From Roseomonas fluvialis (GTDB lineage: Bacteria; Pseudomonadota; Alphaproteobacteria; Acetobacterales; Acetobacteraceae): DNA of 64,000 bases. Location of the stretch: contig NZ_AP025637.1 in the NCBI RefSeq assembly GCF_022846615.1, forward strand, positions 4,551,001 to 4,615,000. Direction: 5' to 3'. Every line of letters starts with the position of its first letter. Position 1 is the first letter of the stretch. A model generated the notes under the pieces. It did not search any database. It saw only the letters and a list, made by a program, of their open reading frames with translations, and was not told the origin of the DNA. Shown piece after piece: positions 35,894 through 43,410 of this stretch. The translations under genes and the position numbers were made by a program.

Positions 35894-36068
35894 GGTGTGC
35901 CTCCTGGTCCGTTCGCGAGGTTGGCGGGCGTGAATCGCCCCGCGCGATGGAGCCGACCATGGCCACCCTTGCACACGGAGGCTACGAAGCGGTTCACGCG
36001 GCAATGGATGGGGCGTGCAGGCACCGGTGGTGACGACCGGCGGCACCGCGCCCCCGGTACACGCCGAA

Positions 36069-36097
36069 TTGAATATCGTCGGACCGGGCCCTAGCTT
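36069..36097 (+). promoter_or_regulatory. Probable tRNA-Leu promoter
   Basis: A -35-like TTGAAT (36069-36074) and -10-like TAGCTT (36092-36097) are separated by exactly 17 bases and end 23 bases before the tRNA. The rest of the 227-base gap back to CarD shows no gene. Confidence 0.5.
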
Positions 36098-36120
36098 TGC
36101 GTTCGCCCCTCAAGGCAGCA

Positions 36121-36207
36121 GCGGGCGTGGCGGAATTGGCAGACGCAGCGGACTTAAAATCCGCTTCTGGCAACAGAGTACCGGTTCGATCCCGGTCGCC
36201 CGCACCA
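36121..36207 (+). tRNA. tRNA-Leu (anticodon UAA)
   Basis: An 87-base class II tRNA with the 3' CCA encoded (36205-36207). The acceptor arms GCGGGCG and CGCCCGC pair perfectly. The anticodon stem GCGGA/TCCGC (36148-36152 and 36160-36164) encloses a 7-base loop CTTAAAA whose anticodon TAA is at 36155-36157, reading UUA. A long variable arm and the TPsiC loop GGTTCGATCC follow. An IS5-type transposase remnant begins about 50 bases after its 3' end. Confidence 0.97.
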
Positions 36208-36259
36208 AAGTCGTCGGCGCCGGCGGTTGCTGCTCGTGCCGCGCGGGACAAGCGCCCGG

Positions 36260-36610
36260 TCGTTGCTGCCGAGGAACCGGCCCGGAGCGCGCCGTGTGGA
36301 CGACCGGCGCGTCATCAGCGGCATTTTGCACGTGCTTCGCTCGGGCTGCCGCTGGAAGGACGGCCCGGCGACCGACGGCCCGCCGACCACGATCTACAAC
36401 TGATGGAACTGCTGGAGCGGGCGCGGGCTATGGATGCGCATCTTCCACGCGCTGGCGGATACGCGTCCTGCCGACGTGGCGATGATCGGCAGTTCCGCCG
36501 TCAAGGCGCAGCGCGCCTCAGCAGGCGGAAAAAGGGGGGCTGCGGCACGGGCAATCGGCCGCGAGCGCAGCGGCCTCATGACAAAGATCCACGCCACAGC
36601 GCATGGGTAG
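36260..36610 (+). pseudogene. IS5-family (IS1031-like) transposase remnant
   Basis: One reading frame from 36260 reads LLPRNRPGARRVDDRRVISG, LHVLRSGCRWKDGP and TTIYN, then a TGA stop at 36401, then continues WNCWSGRGLW, RIFHALADT, IGSSAVKAQRASAGGKRG, RAIGRERSGLMTKIHA before a TAG at 36608. These match in order the N-terminal two-thirds of IS5-group transposases, including the DSSAVKA region, where the catalytic Asp has become Gly. The start codon and first ~30 residues and the C-terminal third are missing. No terminal inverted repeats were seen. It is a decayed element, not an active one. Confidence 0.8.
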
Positions 36611-36998
36611 AGAAGACGGCGGGCCTTCCAGCGCCACGATGCCCGGGGATACGCGCTGCACGCCACCGACTTCACGCATGCCTCGGAACCGCGCTGGTCT
36701 TCCCAGCCGTATCTCCGTGGTGCCGCAACATGCAACAGCGACATGCGTAGACTGGGTTCAAACGGTACGGTCGTCGTGTGGCCTCGGGATCGGACGTTGG
36801 GGCAGGGTTCGCGCGGTGCGCATCAATTCCGCAGCGTGGTCACCCGCAAACACTTGCTACAGCGAACCGACCGTGACGCTGGCTCGATCATAGTGCCCGC
36901 GCCGAGCGCGACCCCCGCGGTGGGCGTCGGATACCTCGTCCCTCGCTACAACGGCGGATCGCGCTCGCGCGCGCTCCGCCGTTGCTTTGCGCGGAATC
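36611..36998. other. Gap without a recognisable gene
   Basis: Between the transposase remnant and the stress-protein gene. Short open frames run on both strands, but none has a ribosome binding site, a start and a recognisable family. It may be further remains of the inserted element. Confidence 0.5.
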
Positions 36999-37643
36999 TC
37001 AACGACCGCGATCGAACGGATCGCTCGTCGTGGATCCGCCCTGTTCCGGGTACGCGCCCGAGATATTCGTACTGGCCGTACGGTCGACGGCGCGCGACGC
37101 TACCCTGCCCGGCGGGTCCGACTGGGCGCCCGCCACCCAGCCATCGCCGCGCCATTCGTCGGCGCGGAGCGCCGTGTCGATGGGGGCGTGACGCGCCAGG
37201 ATGCGCTCGGCGTCGACCACCCGCCGTTCGTCCGCGCGGACCGTGATGACGGTGCCGCCTCGGCGCACGCCCTCGGCTAGCGCATCGGCCTCCGGCCGCT
37301 CCACGCCCGAATCGATCAGCGCTCCGATCAGGCCGCCGGCCGCGGCGAGCGCCCCAGCGCCAGTCAATGCCGCCACGAGCCATCCAGCAGCCACGATGGG
37401 CCCGACGCCGGGGATGGCGAGCGCGCCGAGCCCCGCCAGGAGCCCGGCGCCGCCACCTGCCACCGTGCCGATCGTGGCGCCTGTCGCCGCAGCACTGCCA
37501 TCCTTGTCGGCTGCAGCCGAATCATCGCCGGCGCGCACCAGGCTGACCTCGGACTCGGTGAAGCCGTCCGCCTCGAGGTCCTGGAGCGCGGCGGACGCGG
37601 CCGCCGGGCTGTCGAACATGCGTGCAATGGTGCGTATCGTCAT
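36999..37643 (-). CDS. General-stress-protein-like glycine-zipper membrane protein (YflT/GSP17M-type)
   Basis: A 214-aa protein. The N-terminal ~50 residues (MTIRTIARMFDSPAAASAAL, QDLEADGFTESEVSLV) match the alpha-beta domain of heat-induced general stress protein 17M homologues. Then comes a long Gly/Ala hydrophobic stretch (about residues 65-110, two likely membrane hairpins) and a second alpha-beta segment (ADALAEGVRRGGTVITVRAD). The last ~60 residues are polar and unordered. GGAAGGACC before the ATG is the ribosome site. Function is unknown; the nearness of the general-stress-response genes fits a stress role. Confidence 0.72.
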   Translation of the reverse strand: MTIRTIARMFDSPAAASAALQDLEADGFTESEVSLVRAGDDSAAADKDGSAAATGATIGTVAGGGAGLLAGLGALAIPGVGPIVAAGWLVAALTGAGALAAAGGLIGALIDSGVERPEADALAEGVRRGGTVITVRADERRVVDAERILARHAPIDTALRADEWRGDGWVAGAQSDPPGRVASRAVDRTASTNISGAYPEQGGSTTSDPFDRGR

Positions 37644-37671
37644 TGGAAGGTCCTTCCTGTCTGCTTGCGGC

Positions 37672-38133
37672 TCAGCGCGTCGACGCCGGGCTTGTACCCG
37701 GACGCTGCGGAGTGGCTGTTCGCTGGGAGGACGCCGCGGGCGCGCGCGCTGCTGCCGCCGCGTAGACAACCCCGCGGAAATCCAGCGCCACGTCGTCCAT
37801 CGTGCCGCCATGCGACGCGCGGCCTCGCCAGACGCCGCTCTCGTCGAGGCGCAGCCCGCTCAGCTGCGTATAGCCGGCGTCCTCGATGCGCGAACGCGCC
37901 TGACCCTCGGTGAAACTATTGGCGCCCTCAGCCGGTGCGCCGTCCATCTGAACGCCGGTGGGAAGCCCGCCCCGACGTTGCGGTGCGGCCGGGCTCGGCT
38001 GGCCGGGGTTGGTCGTCCCGGGCGGCTGCGCCGTCTGGCCAGGCGCGGGCGCCGCGGTTTGCGCGGACGCCGCTCCAGGCTGGGCCATCATTGCGGCCGC
38101 CATCAGGAGAATTGCTGCTTTCGTCGCGTACAT
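37672..38133 (-). CDS. Secreted small protein of unknown function (PepSY-like C-terminal region)
   Basis: A 153-aa protein with a clear Sec signal peptide (KAAILLMAAAMMAQPGAASA, cleaved near residue 25), a Pro/Gln/Gly-rich linker to about residue 65, and a conserved compact region SFTEGQARSRIEDAGY...LRLDESGVWRGRA...VALDFRGVV that resembles single-PepSY-like domains found in Acetobacteraceae. The tail is Ala/Pro/Thr-rich. It ends 28 bases before the start of the stress-protein gene and probably shares its transcript. Function unknown. Confidence 0.7.
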   Translation of the reverse strand: MYATKAAILLMAAAMMAQPGAASAQTAAPAPGQTAQPPGTTNPGQPSPAAPQRRGGLPTGVQMDGAPAEGANSFTEGQARSRIEDAGYTQLSGLRLDESGVWRGRASHGGTMDDVALDFRGVVYAAAAARAPAASSQRTATPQRPGTSPASTR

Positions 38134-38546
38134 GCACTGCGTTCCCTTTGTGTGGTGACGTCGCGGCAGGGCTACCGCGCGTGCTTCCTCAACAAGGTGG
38201 GGCGCTGAAGGTTCCGCTGCGCACGCGCTTGGCATCAGCGCGCAGCGTCGCCGATGCCGTCATGACAGATAGGACGGTCGTCGCGCTCGTCGGCCTGCGC
38301 GCGCGCTTGGCCTAGGTCTGCCGCAGGCCTTGCCGGTGCTAGAGGAGCGACCACTCACTTCGCGCCGTTCAGCACCCCGATACCCGATACAGGCATATGG
38401 CGCTCTGCGCGGACGGTGTGTCGGCGAACCTGAGCCGGTTGCTTGGATCTTCGCCGAGTTCAGTCGCTAACGAAGGCGTGATGACCAGCGACGCTAACCT
38501 GCGAGGTGCTCGCGCGTTAGCGACGATGGTGTCGCAGGAGGATCCA
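38134..38546. other. Gap with a perfect 10-bp inverted repeat, no convincing gene upstream of the small gene
   Basis: No coding signal was found in this stretch. It holds the divergent promoter regions for the secreted protein (minus) and the 53-residue protein (plus), and the inverted repeat listed separately. Confidence 0.5.
38463..38524. repeat. Perfect 10-bp inverted repeat upstream of the 53-residue gene
   Basis: GTCGCTAACG at 38463-38472 is exactly complementary to CGTTAGCGAC at 38515-38524, with 42 bases between; a third partial copy (GCTAAC) lies at 38493-38498. The right arm ends 11 bases before the AGGAGG of the small gene, so in RNA the repeat could form a long-range stem in the leader. 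In DNA it could be two operator half-sites. Neither role is proven. Confidence 0.4.
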
Positions 38547-38708
38547 ATGTTCCGAACGTTGACCGTACCCATCCGGGTGAAGACGCCGCACGGATGGCAC
38601 TTCGCGCGCTTTGCAATGCCGCCGCGGCATGCGGGTGAACCATGGTGGGTCGTGTACCGCGACGAAGGGGGGGCGTGGTTCACGACGATGCTCCCCAACG
38701 CGCGATGA
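38547..38708 (+). CDS. Hypothetical small protein, 53 residues
   Basis: Not recognised. The case for a gene is the strong Shine-Dalgarno AGGAGG (38536-38541) 5 bases before ATG, and an aromatic-rich, non-repetitive product: FRTLTVPIRVKTPHGWHFAR, then PWWVVYRDEGGAWFTTMLP. It looks like a small folded beta protein. A 7-bp hairpin follows the stop by 20 bases. It lies in the accessory region after the transposase remnant. Confidence 0.5.
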   Translation: MFRTLTVPIRVKTPHGWHFARFAMPPRHAGEPWWVVYRDEGGAWFTTMLPNAR

Positions 38709-39393
38709 CCTCTATCTTCTCATTTAGGCACGACACTGCTGTCGTGACTCGGAGTGTGCTCATCGCTCTCTGACTGTCGTGGCGATCGCGTCCCGCTGAG
38801 CAAGCGCATGCCGGCACTGACGGGCGACCGAACTACAGCCGAACCTTCAAGCGGCGGCACGCGTTCGCCGCGCGGGACATTAACTGGTTTCTCCGGCTGC
38901 TGCGTGTCGGGCGGTGCAGCCCGTGGTACGCGCGAACTCATAGCGATGTGCTGCGCGAGTGTTCCGCGACGGAATGGGTACGGGGTGTTCATGACCTCGC
39001 TCCAGGACAACAGCGGGCAATGCGCGCCCTTCGTGACGGCAACGTTCAATGTGCATCGCGGTTCCACGCCATTTGCTCAACGTCATGCAGCGCGACATTT
39101 TTGGAACATTTGACGCAGGACGCACTGCGACGAACCGTCTCCTCCGGATGGTCGCCTTTATGCCTCTGGTCGCAGGGGTATCAGCCGTGATCACATCCAG
39201 GTTCTCCTGGCGGACAGGCACACGCCCTCGTCGGGCGCGCTGTTCCGCGTAGGAGCGGTTGCTATCGTATGTCCGGATTCAGCGCGCCGCCTTGCGCCAC
39301 CTACGATTGATGCGCGAGCAACTCGACTCACGTAACCCCGCGACGGCGGGAACCATGAGCTATTTCGACGGTTGTCTCCTGGATGGAGGGCTG
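38709..39393. other. Long gap upstream of the ECF sigma factor gene
   Basis: Nearly 700 bases with lower coding character than the surroundings. Open frames exist on both strands but none has a ribosome site plus a recognisable product. A 7-bp hairpin is at its left end. An isolated GGAAC at 39103-39107 was checked as an EcfG -35 element, but no GTT-type -10 sits at the expected distance. Confidence 0.5.
38729..38746. terminator. Short hairpin after the 53-residue gene
   Basis: CACGACA-CTGC-TGTCGTG is a perfect 7-bp stem with a 4-base loop, 20 bases after the stop codon. There is no T-run, so termination is only a possibility. Confidence 0.3.
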
Positions 39394-39933
39394 ATGCCGT
39401 TCGAACAGGACATGATCGCGCTGCTACCGCAGATGCGGGCCTATGCGAGGGTGCTCCTGAAAAACAAGGCCGATGCGGATGACCTTGTCCAGGACGCCGT
39501 GCTTCGCATGTGGAACGCTCGCGATCGCTTTGAGCCAGGGACAAACCTGCGCGCCTGGGCCTTCACTATCCTGCGGAACCGCTTCTACAACGCCTTCATG
39601 AAGCGCCCCTCGTCGGTTACGATCGATGACGTTCCGGAGGATGTTCTGGCGGTGCCCGCGATGCAGGAACGCCTTGCCGCCGGCCGCGACGTGCGCGCCG
39701 CACTCTCTGCGCTCCATCCCGTGTTGATGGAGGCACTCGTCCTCGCCATCGGGTCGGACATGACGTACGAGGAAGTCGCTGGCATCGTTGGCTGCCGCGT
39801 CGGTACCGTGAAGAGCCGAGTGTTCCGGGCGCGACGCCAACTCCAGGCGCTGCTTGACGAGGATTTCCGACAGCCGGGAACGACTGACGGCTGCGGCGAT
39901 TCGGCGCAGCTGCGCGTGCTGCTTCAGGTGTGA
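39394..39933 (+). CDS. ecfG: RNA polymerase sigma factor, EcfG type (general stress response)
   Basis: ECF sigma factor of 179 aa. Sigma region 2 is ALLPQMRAYARVLLKNKADADDLVQ and FEPGTNLRAWAFTILRNRFYN (each read in part), region 4 is MTYEEVAGIVGCRVGTVKSR. The GTNLRAWAFTILRN and GTVKSR signatures and the linkage to nepR and phyR mark it as EcfG. The ATG at 39394 has GGAGGG at 39385-39390, and the conserved part starts immediately after; ATG at 39355 would add 13 residues. Usually nepR sits directly upstream in the same operon; here it is 1.6 kb away on the other strand. Free EcfG directs stress genes; NepR holds it inactive. Confidence 0.85.
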   Translation: MPFEQDMIALLPQMRAYARVLLKNKADADDLVQDAVLRMWNARDRFEPGTNLRAWAFTILRNRFYNAFMKRPSSVTIDDVPEDVLAVPAMQERLAAGRDVRAALSALHPVLMEALVLAIGSDMTYEEVAGIVGCRVGTVKSRVFRARRQLQALLDEDFRQPGTTDGCGDSAQLRVLLQV

Positions 39934-39998
39934 ACGTGGCCCGCAACCGACACGACACATGAGCGTTGTTGCTTCACCCACCATCGGGGCGGGGAAGC

Positions 39999-41534
39999 AT
40001 GCCCATCGCTGTGCGCTTGGCTCTGCTGTGGTTGGCAGCCGCCGCCTTCGCGGTCACGGTTGCAGGCCTTGCGGTGAGTATGATTCGACACGACAACCTC
40101 AACGCGGCGAGGTCGTCGCTCTCGCAGCAGGTCGAAGGTATGGCTGCGCGGCAGCGTCGCGCCCTTGCCGAAGTCGATCAGGCCATCGCGTCGTCGGTGG
40201 CCCGGCTCGCACCGTCCCTCGAAACCGACTGCCGCGCCGAATCTCGCGCCGCTCACGCGGAAACGCGACTGTTGGTCGTGTTTGTGGTCGTTGGGCGGGA
40301 CGGTGACGTGTCCTGCGCCGACGCCGACTCAGTAGCCACCCTGCAGGTCGCGACGCGGCTCACCGCGCGGGTGTTGGCGGATCGGCGTCCTCGCTGGATG
40401 GGTCCGGCGCCCTCCGGTACCGGCGAGCCGCCCCTGATGGTCTCGATCCATCCGTTGCCTGACGACGACGCCGACCGAGCAGGCGTGGTTCTGGGCATCA
40501 CAAGCGTGGCGCGGCTCGTCGACCTGGCTCCGCCATCAGACTGGAAACTCAGCTGGATCGATCGCTCCGGCACTATTCTGCACCGCTTCGCCGATGGCAC
40601 CTCGGCGTCCGAAGGCGCGGGCACGCTGTCGGCGCGGGCGGCGGTGACCGACGACGTGGTCCTACTGGCAACTACGCGTCGTCCTGAGGTGCCGGCATCT
40701 GCCATGCTACTGCTCATGGCGGCCGCGGCGGTGATGGTCGCAGGGGGCCCTGTGATGATCGCCGTCGGCGGGCGGCGCTGGTTCACCAGGCCATTGCGTG
40801 TGCTCGAGAGCCACGTCACAGAAGGAAGCGTGCGGTCCCAGCAGATCGACACCTGGCCACCGGAAGTGCGTGCCCTGGGGTGCACCATGGCGGCGCGGGA
40901 TGAAGCGTGGGCCGAAGTCGTCGCTCAACGGGGCCTATTGCTCGATGAGGTCAACCACAGGGTCGCGAATACCCTGCAGATGATCGTGTCGCTGCTGCGG
41001 ATCGAGGCTGACCGCATCGACGATGGCCTGACCGATCCCGGCTCTGCGGCCAATGTCCTGCGGGACGCAGAGGAGCGCGTCGCCACGGTGGCGACTGTCC
41101 ATCGGTCGCTGCGATGCATCGATGCCGACGGACCTGCCGACATGCGGCATCTGCTGTGGTCGATCTGCGATCGACTTGTTGCCGCGCATGGTCTGGCCGG
41201 TCGCGTTTCGATCGAGGTCAAGGTTCCGCCGCCCCCGCTGAACTCCGACGAGGCGATCGCCATCGCTCTGCTGGTAACGGAGTGGACGACAATGTCGCTG
41301 AGGGCAGTGTCCTCTCAGGAGACCTCTGGCTGCATCTCCATCACGCTCCACAACGGTGAGAAGCAGCGCGAACTTCTGCATGTCTCCGATCTCGCTGGCG
41401 GGATCCGGACACAGGATGCCGGCCTCGGCGAGACGATCGTTGCGGGCCTCGTGCGCCAGGTGGGTGGACGACTAATGGAGGTAACGGGTGTTTGGCGGGG
41501 CGTTCGGCTCGTGTTCCCGACCCGCACGGCGTGA
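39999..41534 (+). CDS. Sensor histidine kinase, HisKA_2/HWE-like, with degenerate ATPase N-box
   Basis: A 511-aa membrane sensor, candidate PhyK-type kinase of the stress response. Transmembrane helices are at about residues 5-28 and 234-257, enclosing a periplasmic domain. The phosphoacceptor is His320 in LLLDEVNHRVANTLQMIVSL. In the ATPase domain the N-box reads LVTEWTTMSLRAV: Glu428 is kept but the Mg-binding Asn position is Met432. The G1-like DLAGGI is also altered while GLGETIVAGLVRQVGG is kept. It may therefore be poorly active, a phosphatase, or a pseudokinase. GGGGAAG precedes the ATG. It follows ecfG by 65 bases. Confidence 0.85.
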   Translation: MPIAVRLALLWLAAAAFAVTVAGLAVSMIRHDNLNAARSSLSQQVEGMAARQRRALAEVDQAIASSVARLAPSLETDCRAESRAAHAETRLLVVFVVVGRDGDVSCADADSVATLQVATRLTARVLADRRPRWMGPAPSGTGEPPLMVSIHPLPDDDADRAGVVLGITSVARLVDLAPPSDWKLSWIDRSGTILHRFADGTSASEGAGTLSARAAVTDDVVLLATTRRPEVPASAMLLLMAAAAVMVAGGPVMIAVGGRRWFTRPLRVLESHVTEGSVRSQQIDTWPPEVRALGCTMAARDEAWAEVVAQRGLLLDEVNHRVANTLQMIVSLLRIEADRIDDGLTDPGSAANVLRDAEERVATVATVHRSLRCIDADGPADMRHLLWSICDRLVAAHGLAGRVSIEVKVPPPPLNSDEAIAIALLVTEWTTMSLRAVSSQETSGCISITLHNGEKQRELLHVSDLAGGIRTQDAGLGETIVAGLVRQVGGRLMEVTGVWRGVRLVFPTRTA

Positions 41535-41551
41535 CGCGCGCAAAAGCGTCA
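41532..41551. terminator. Possible bidirectional terminator made from two stop codons
   Basis: TGACGC (41532-41537) and GCGTCA (41546-41551) form a 6-bp stem with an 8-base loop. The left arm contains the stop codon of the kinase gene and the right arm the stop codon of the convergent nepR gene. A short A-run lies in the loop. Stem is short, so weak. Confidence 0.35.
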
Positions 41552-41704
41552 GCCCGCCTTGCCCGCGAGCTTTCGCACAAGCACCAGCAGTTCTGGCGGC
41601 AGCGGTTCTCGCATTGCTTCGCCGTAGATTTCACGAATCGCTCGATCTAGCTCGGCGTCCGCCGGGTCCGTTGTCGTGGGGTTCGGGATGCGGGCAGTCG
41701 CCAC
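41549..41704 (-). CDS. nepR: Anti-sigma factor NepR
   Basis: Small helical anti-sigma factor that binds EcfG until PhyR-P takes it away. The conserved core is LDRAIREIYGEAMREPLPPELLVLVRKL (read as LDRAIREIYGEAM and EPLPPELLVLVRKL), matching the two NepR helices. The start is chosen as GTG at 41704 because GGAG (41715-41712) lies 6 bases upstream; this gives 51 aa. Longer in-frame ATG starts would run into the divergent phyR leader. It is convergent with the sensor kinase and divergent from phyR, not in the usual operon with ecfG. Confidence 0.75.
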   Translation of the reverse strand: MATARIPNPTTTDPADAELDRAIREIYGEAMREPLPPELLVLVRKLAGKAG

Positions 41705-41807
41705 CTGCTTTCTCCGGACTATGTCGCTTGCGAATGAAACTCGCGAAGCGGCGAATGGTTCTTGTGCCATCTCGTTCAACCACATGCACGCGCCGACAGG
41801 AGGTCCC

Positions 41808-42536
41808 GTGGTTGGTGATCTTGCGGCGAATATAGAACGCATACGAGCATATCTGCTGCTGGCGCTCGGCTCGGCGCCTGCCGCAGACCGTGCGCTGGCA
41901 GCATATCTGGAGCAAATGATCTCCGTGAACTGCGTGCCTGACGGACTTCAGGGAATGATGACGGCGATTCACGAACAGCTCGCCTCCGCGGGTCCGCAGT
42001 GGTTTACCGGCGAGGGCCTGAGTGAATCCCAGCGCGCCCTGAACTGGCGGCTGCGCGGCTTGTCGGTGCTTGAACGCGCCTTCGTCCTGCTGGGCAGCAT
42101 CGGGCCGTCGCACGGCTTGGATCCTCCACGGGTCCTGGGAATCTCGAACGAACGCTACCTCGTCCAACGGCGGGCCACGCTGCGCCGGCTACGCCGCGAG
42201 ACCGCCATAGTAGTATCGCGGCAGGCGATTGTGGCGATGGATCTACGGTCCATCGTGACGCGCCTTGGCATCCTGCGCGTCGAGACCGCTGGCAACGTCC
42301 GGGACCTGCCTTTGTTGATGGAACGACATCGGCCAGCGGTCGTGATCGCCGACACGGATGGGTTCTCCGAGGCGACCCTGGCAGAATGCCTGCCGGGCCC
42401 GCCACACGCGGATCATGTACCTGCGGTGCTCATCTCCACGGCTGGCCCACGCACGAACCGCTTTCCCATCACGCTGGGCAAGCCGTTTTCGTCGTCGGCC
42501 TTGCGGTCCGCGGTGCTCGCAGCGATCGGCGCCTGA
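41808..42536 (+). CDS. phyR: Response regulator PhyR (anti-anti-sigma factor) with altered receiver pocket
   Basis: Sigma-like N-terminal domain (IERIRAYLLLALGS, LSVLERAFVLLGSIG) plus C-terminal receiver, the PhyR order. On phosphorylation PhyR sequesters NepR and frees EcfG. The start is GTG at 41808, with AGGAGG at 41798-41803; 242 aa. In the receiver the phosphoacceptor Asp182 (VVIADTDG) and Lys225 (LGKPFSS) are kept, but the acidic Mg-binding trio that normally reads Glu-Asp-Glu is Ser137-Arg138-Gln139 (AIVVSRQAIVAMDL). Metal-dependent phosphorylation should be impaired, so activation may differ from the standard scheme. Confidence 0.83.
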   Translation: MVGDLAANIERIRAYLLLALGSAPAADRALAAYLEQMISVNCVPDGLQGMMTAIHEQLASAGPQWFTGEGLSESQRALNWRLRGLSVLERAFVLLGSIGPSHGLDPPRVLGISNERYLVQRRATLRRLRRETAIVVSRQAIVAMDLRSIVTRLGILRVETAGNVRDLPLLMERHRPAVVIADTDGFSEATLAECLPGPPHADHVPAVLISTAGPRTNRFPITLGKPFSSSALRSAVLAAIGA

Positions 42537-42930
42537 CGCCCGCCCCCGGCGCGCCTTCAGAATCGATGCGACGCGCCAACACCGGCCGCCTCCAGCCGGG
42601 CAATCGCCTCGCCATGGCTTGCGCGTGCGAAGCGGCGGCCATGGCGCAGGCCGATCGGACCGCAGGGACAGTGTCGCCCATTGTCCCAGCCAGGATAGTC
42701 GTGAACTGGATAAACGCAGACGCCGTCCAACGGGACTCCGCCCGCCATCGCTGCGGAGACTTCCGTTGTGCGCGGAATCGCGTCACGGCAGGATCAACTG
42801 GCGGAAATGGGAAAGGTTCAGCATGGCCGAAGGCCTCAACGTGCGCGACCAGTGACGCCATCCGGTCCCCGGGGCGCTGCCATCACCGCGGACGACGCTC
42901 CTGGGCTTGGACGTACCGTCCGGCGTGAAC
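42537..42930. other. Gap between phyR and the DUF421 gene
   Basis: No well-supported gene. One small minus-strand frame (42557-42748) is listed separately with low confidence. Confidence 0.5.
42557..42748 (-). CDS. Possible small hypothetical protein, 63 residues
   Basis: Not recognised. The product begins MAGGVPLDGVCVYPVHDYPG and ends GEAIARLEAAGVGASHRF; composition is protein-like, with Cys-Pro-Cys (HCPCGP) in the middle, and a weak GGAAG lies before the ATG. It converges on phyR with 20 bases between stops. Equally it could be chance. Confidence 0.3.
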   Translation of the reverse strand: MAGGVPLDGVCVYPVHDYPGWDNGRHCPCGPIGLRHGRRFARASHGEAIARLEAAGVGASHRF

Positions 42931-43398
42931 CTACCCCACCGTCGCTCTGTCCACCGCCTCGCGGGGAATGACGGAGATCGCCCCGCCCACCTCGAGCACC
43001 GCCATCCCGATATCCTCGAGCTGCACGATGCCTTGGCGTTCGCGCGCCGCCTGCATGATGTCGTCGAGCTCGATGCGCGCCAACCGCATCTCTCGCTGCA
43101 ATGGCTGGCCGTGCAGCACGAGCAGCGTGGGGCGCCCGTCCAGCACCCGGTTCGCCAGCGGCACGTCGCGCTTCAGCAGGGAGAAGGCGACGTCGAGCGT
43201 GAGCAGCGTGGTTACGGCAATGACAGCGGTCGTGACTGACATGTCATCGCCTAGCAGCGCCGGTTGCGTCGCCTCACCGATGACCAGCAGCAGTACCAGG
43301 TCGAAGGTAGTGATCTGGTACAGCGACCGCCGGCCTGCGATGCGGAACAGCAGCAGCAGCACCAGGTAGACAGCCGCCGCGCGAAGCACGGTGTCCAT
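42931..43398 (-). CDS. DUF421 (YetF-like) membrane protein
   Basis: A 155-aa YetF-family protein. Membrane segments are at about residues 5-20, 31-48 and 55-75 (AAAVYLVLLLLFRIAGRRSL, TFDLVLLLVIGEATQPALLG). The C-terminal soluble domain has GRPTLLVLHGQPL and ELDDIMQAARERQG, the conserved parts of DUF421. Homologues in spores affect coat and membrane properties; in proteobacteria the role is unknown. It starts 12 bases after the stop of the 176-residue membrane protein, so the two form an operon. Confidence 0.87.
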   Translation of the reverse strand: MDTVLRAAAVYLVLLLLFRIAGRRSLYQITTFDLVLLLVIGEATQPALLGDDMSVTTAVIAVTTLLTLDVAFSLLKRDVPLANRVLDGRPTLLVLHGQPLQREMRLARIELDDIMQAARERQGIVQLEDIGMAVLEVGGAISVIPREAVDRATVG

Positions 43399-43410
43399 GT
43401 CGGATCTCCG

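Noticed and set aside
39103..39127. GGAAC at 39103 as an EcfG-dependent promoter
   Set aside because: No CGTT-like -10 element at 16 or 17 bases downstream.
36200..39300. A second copy of the tRNA-Leu 3' end marking an integrated island
   Set aside because: No repeat of the tRNA tail was seen within the window, so island edges cannot be set.
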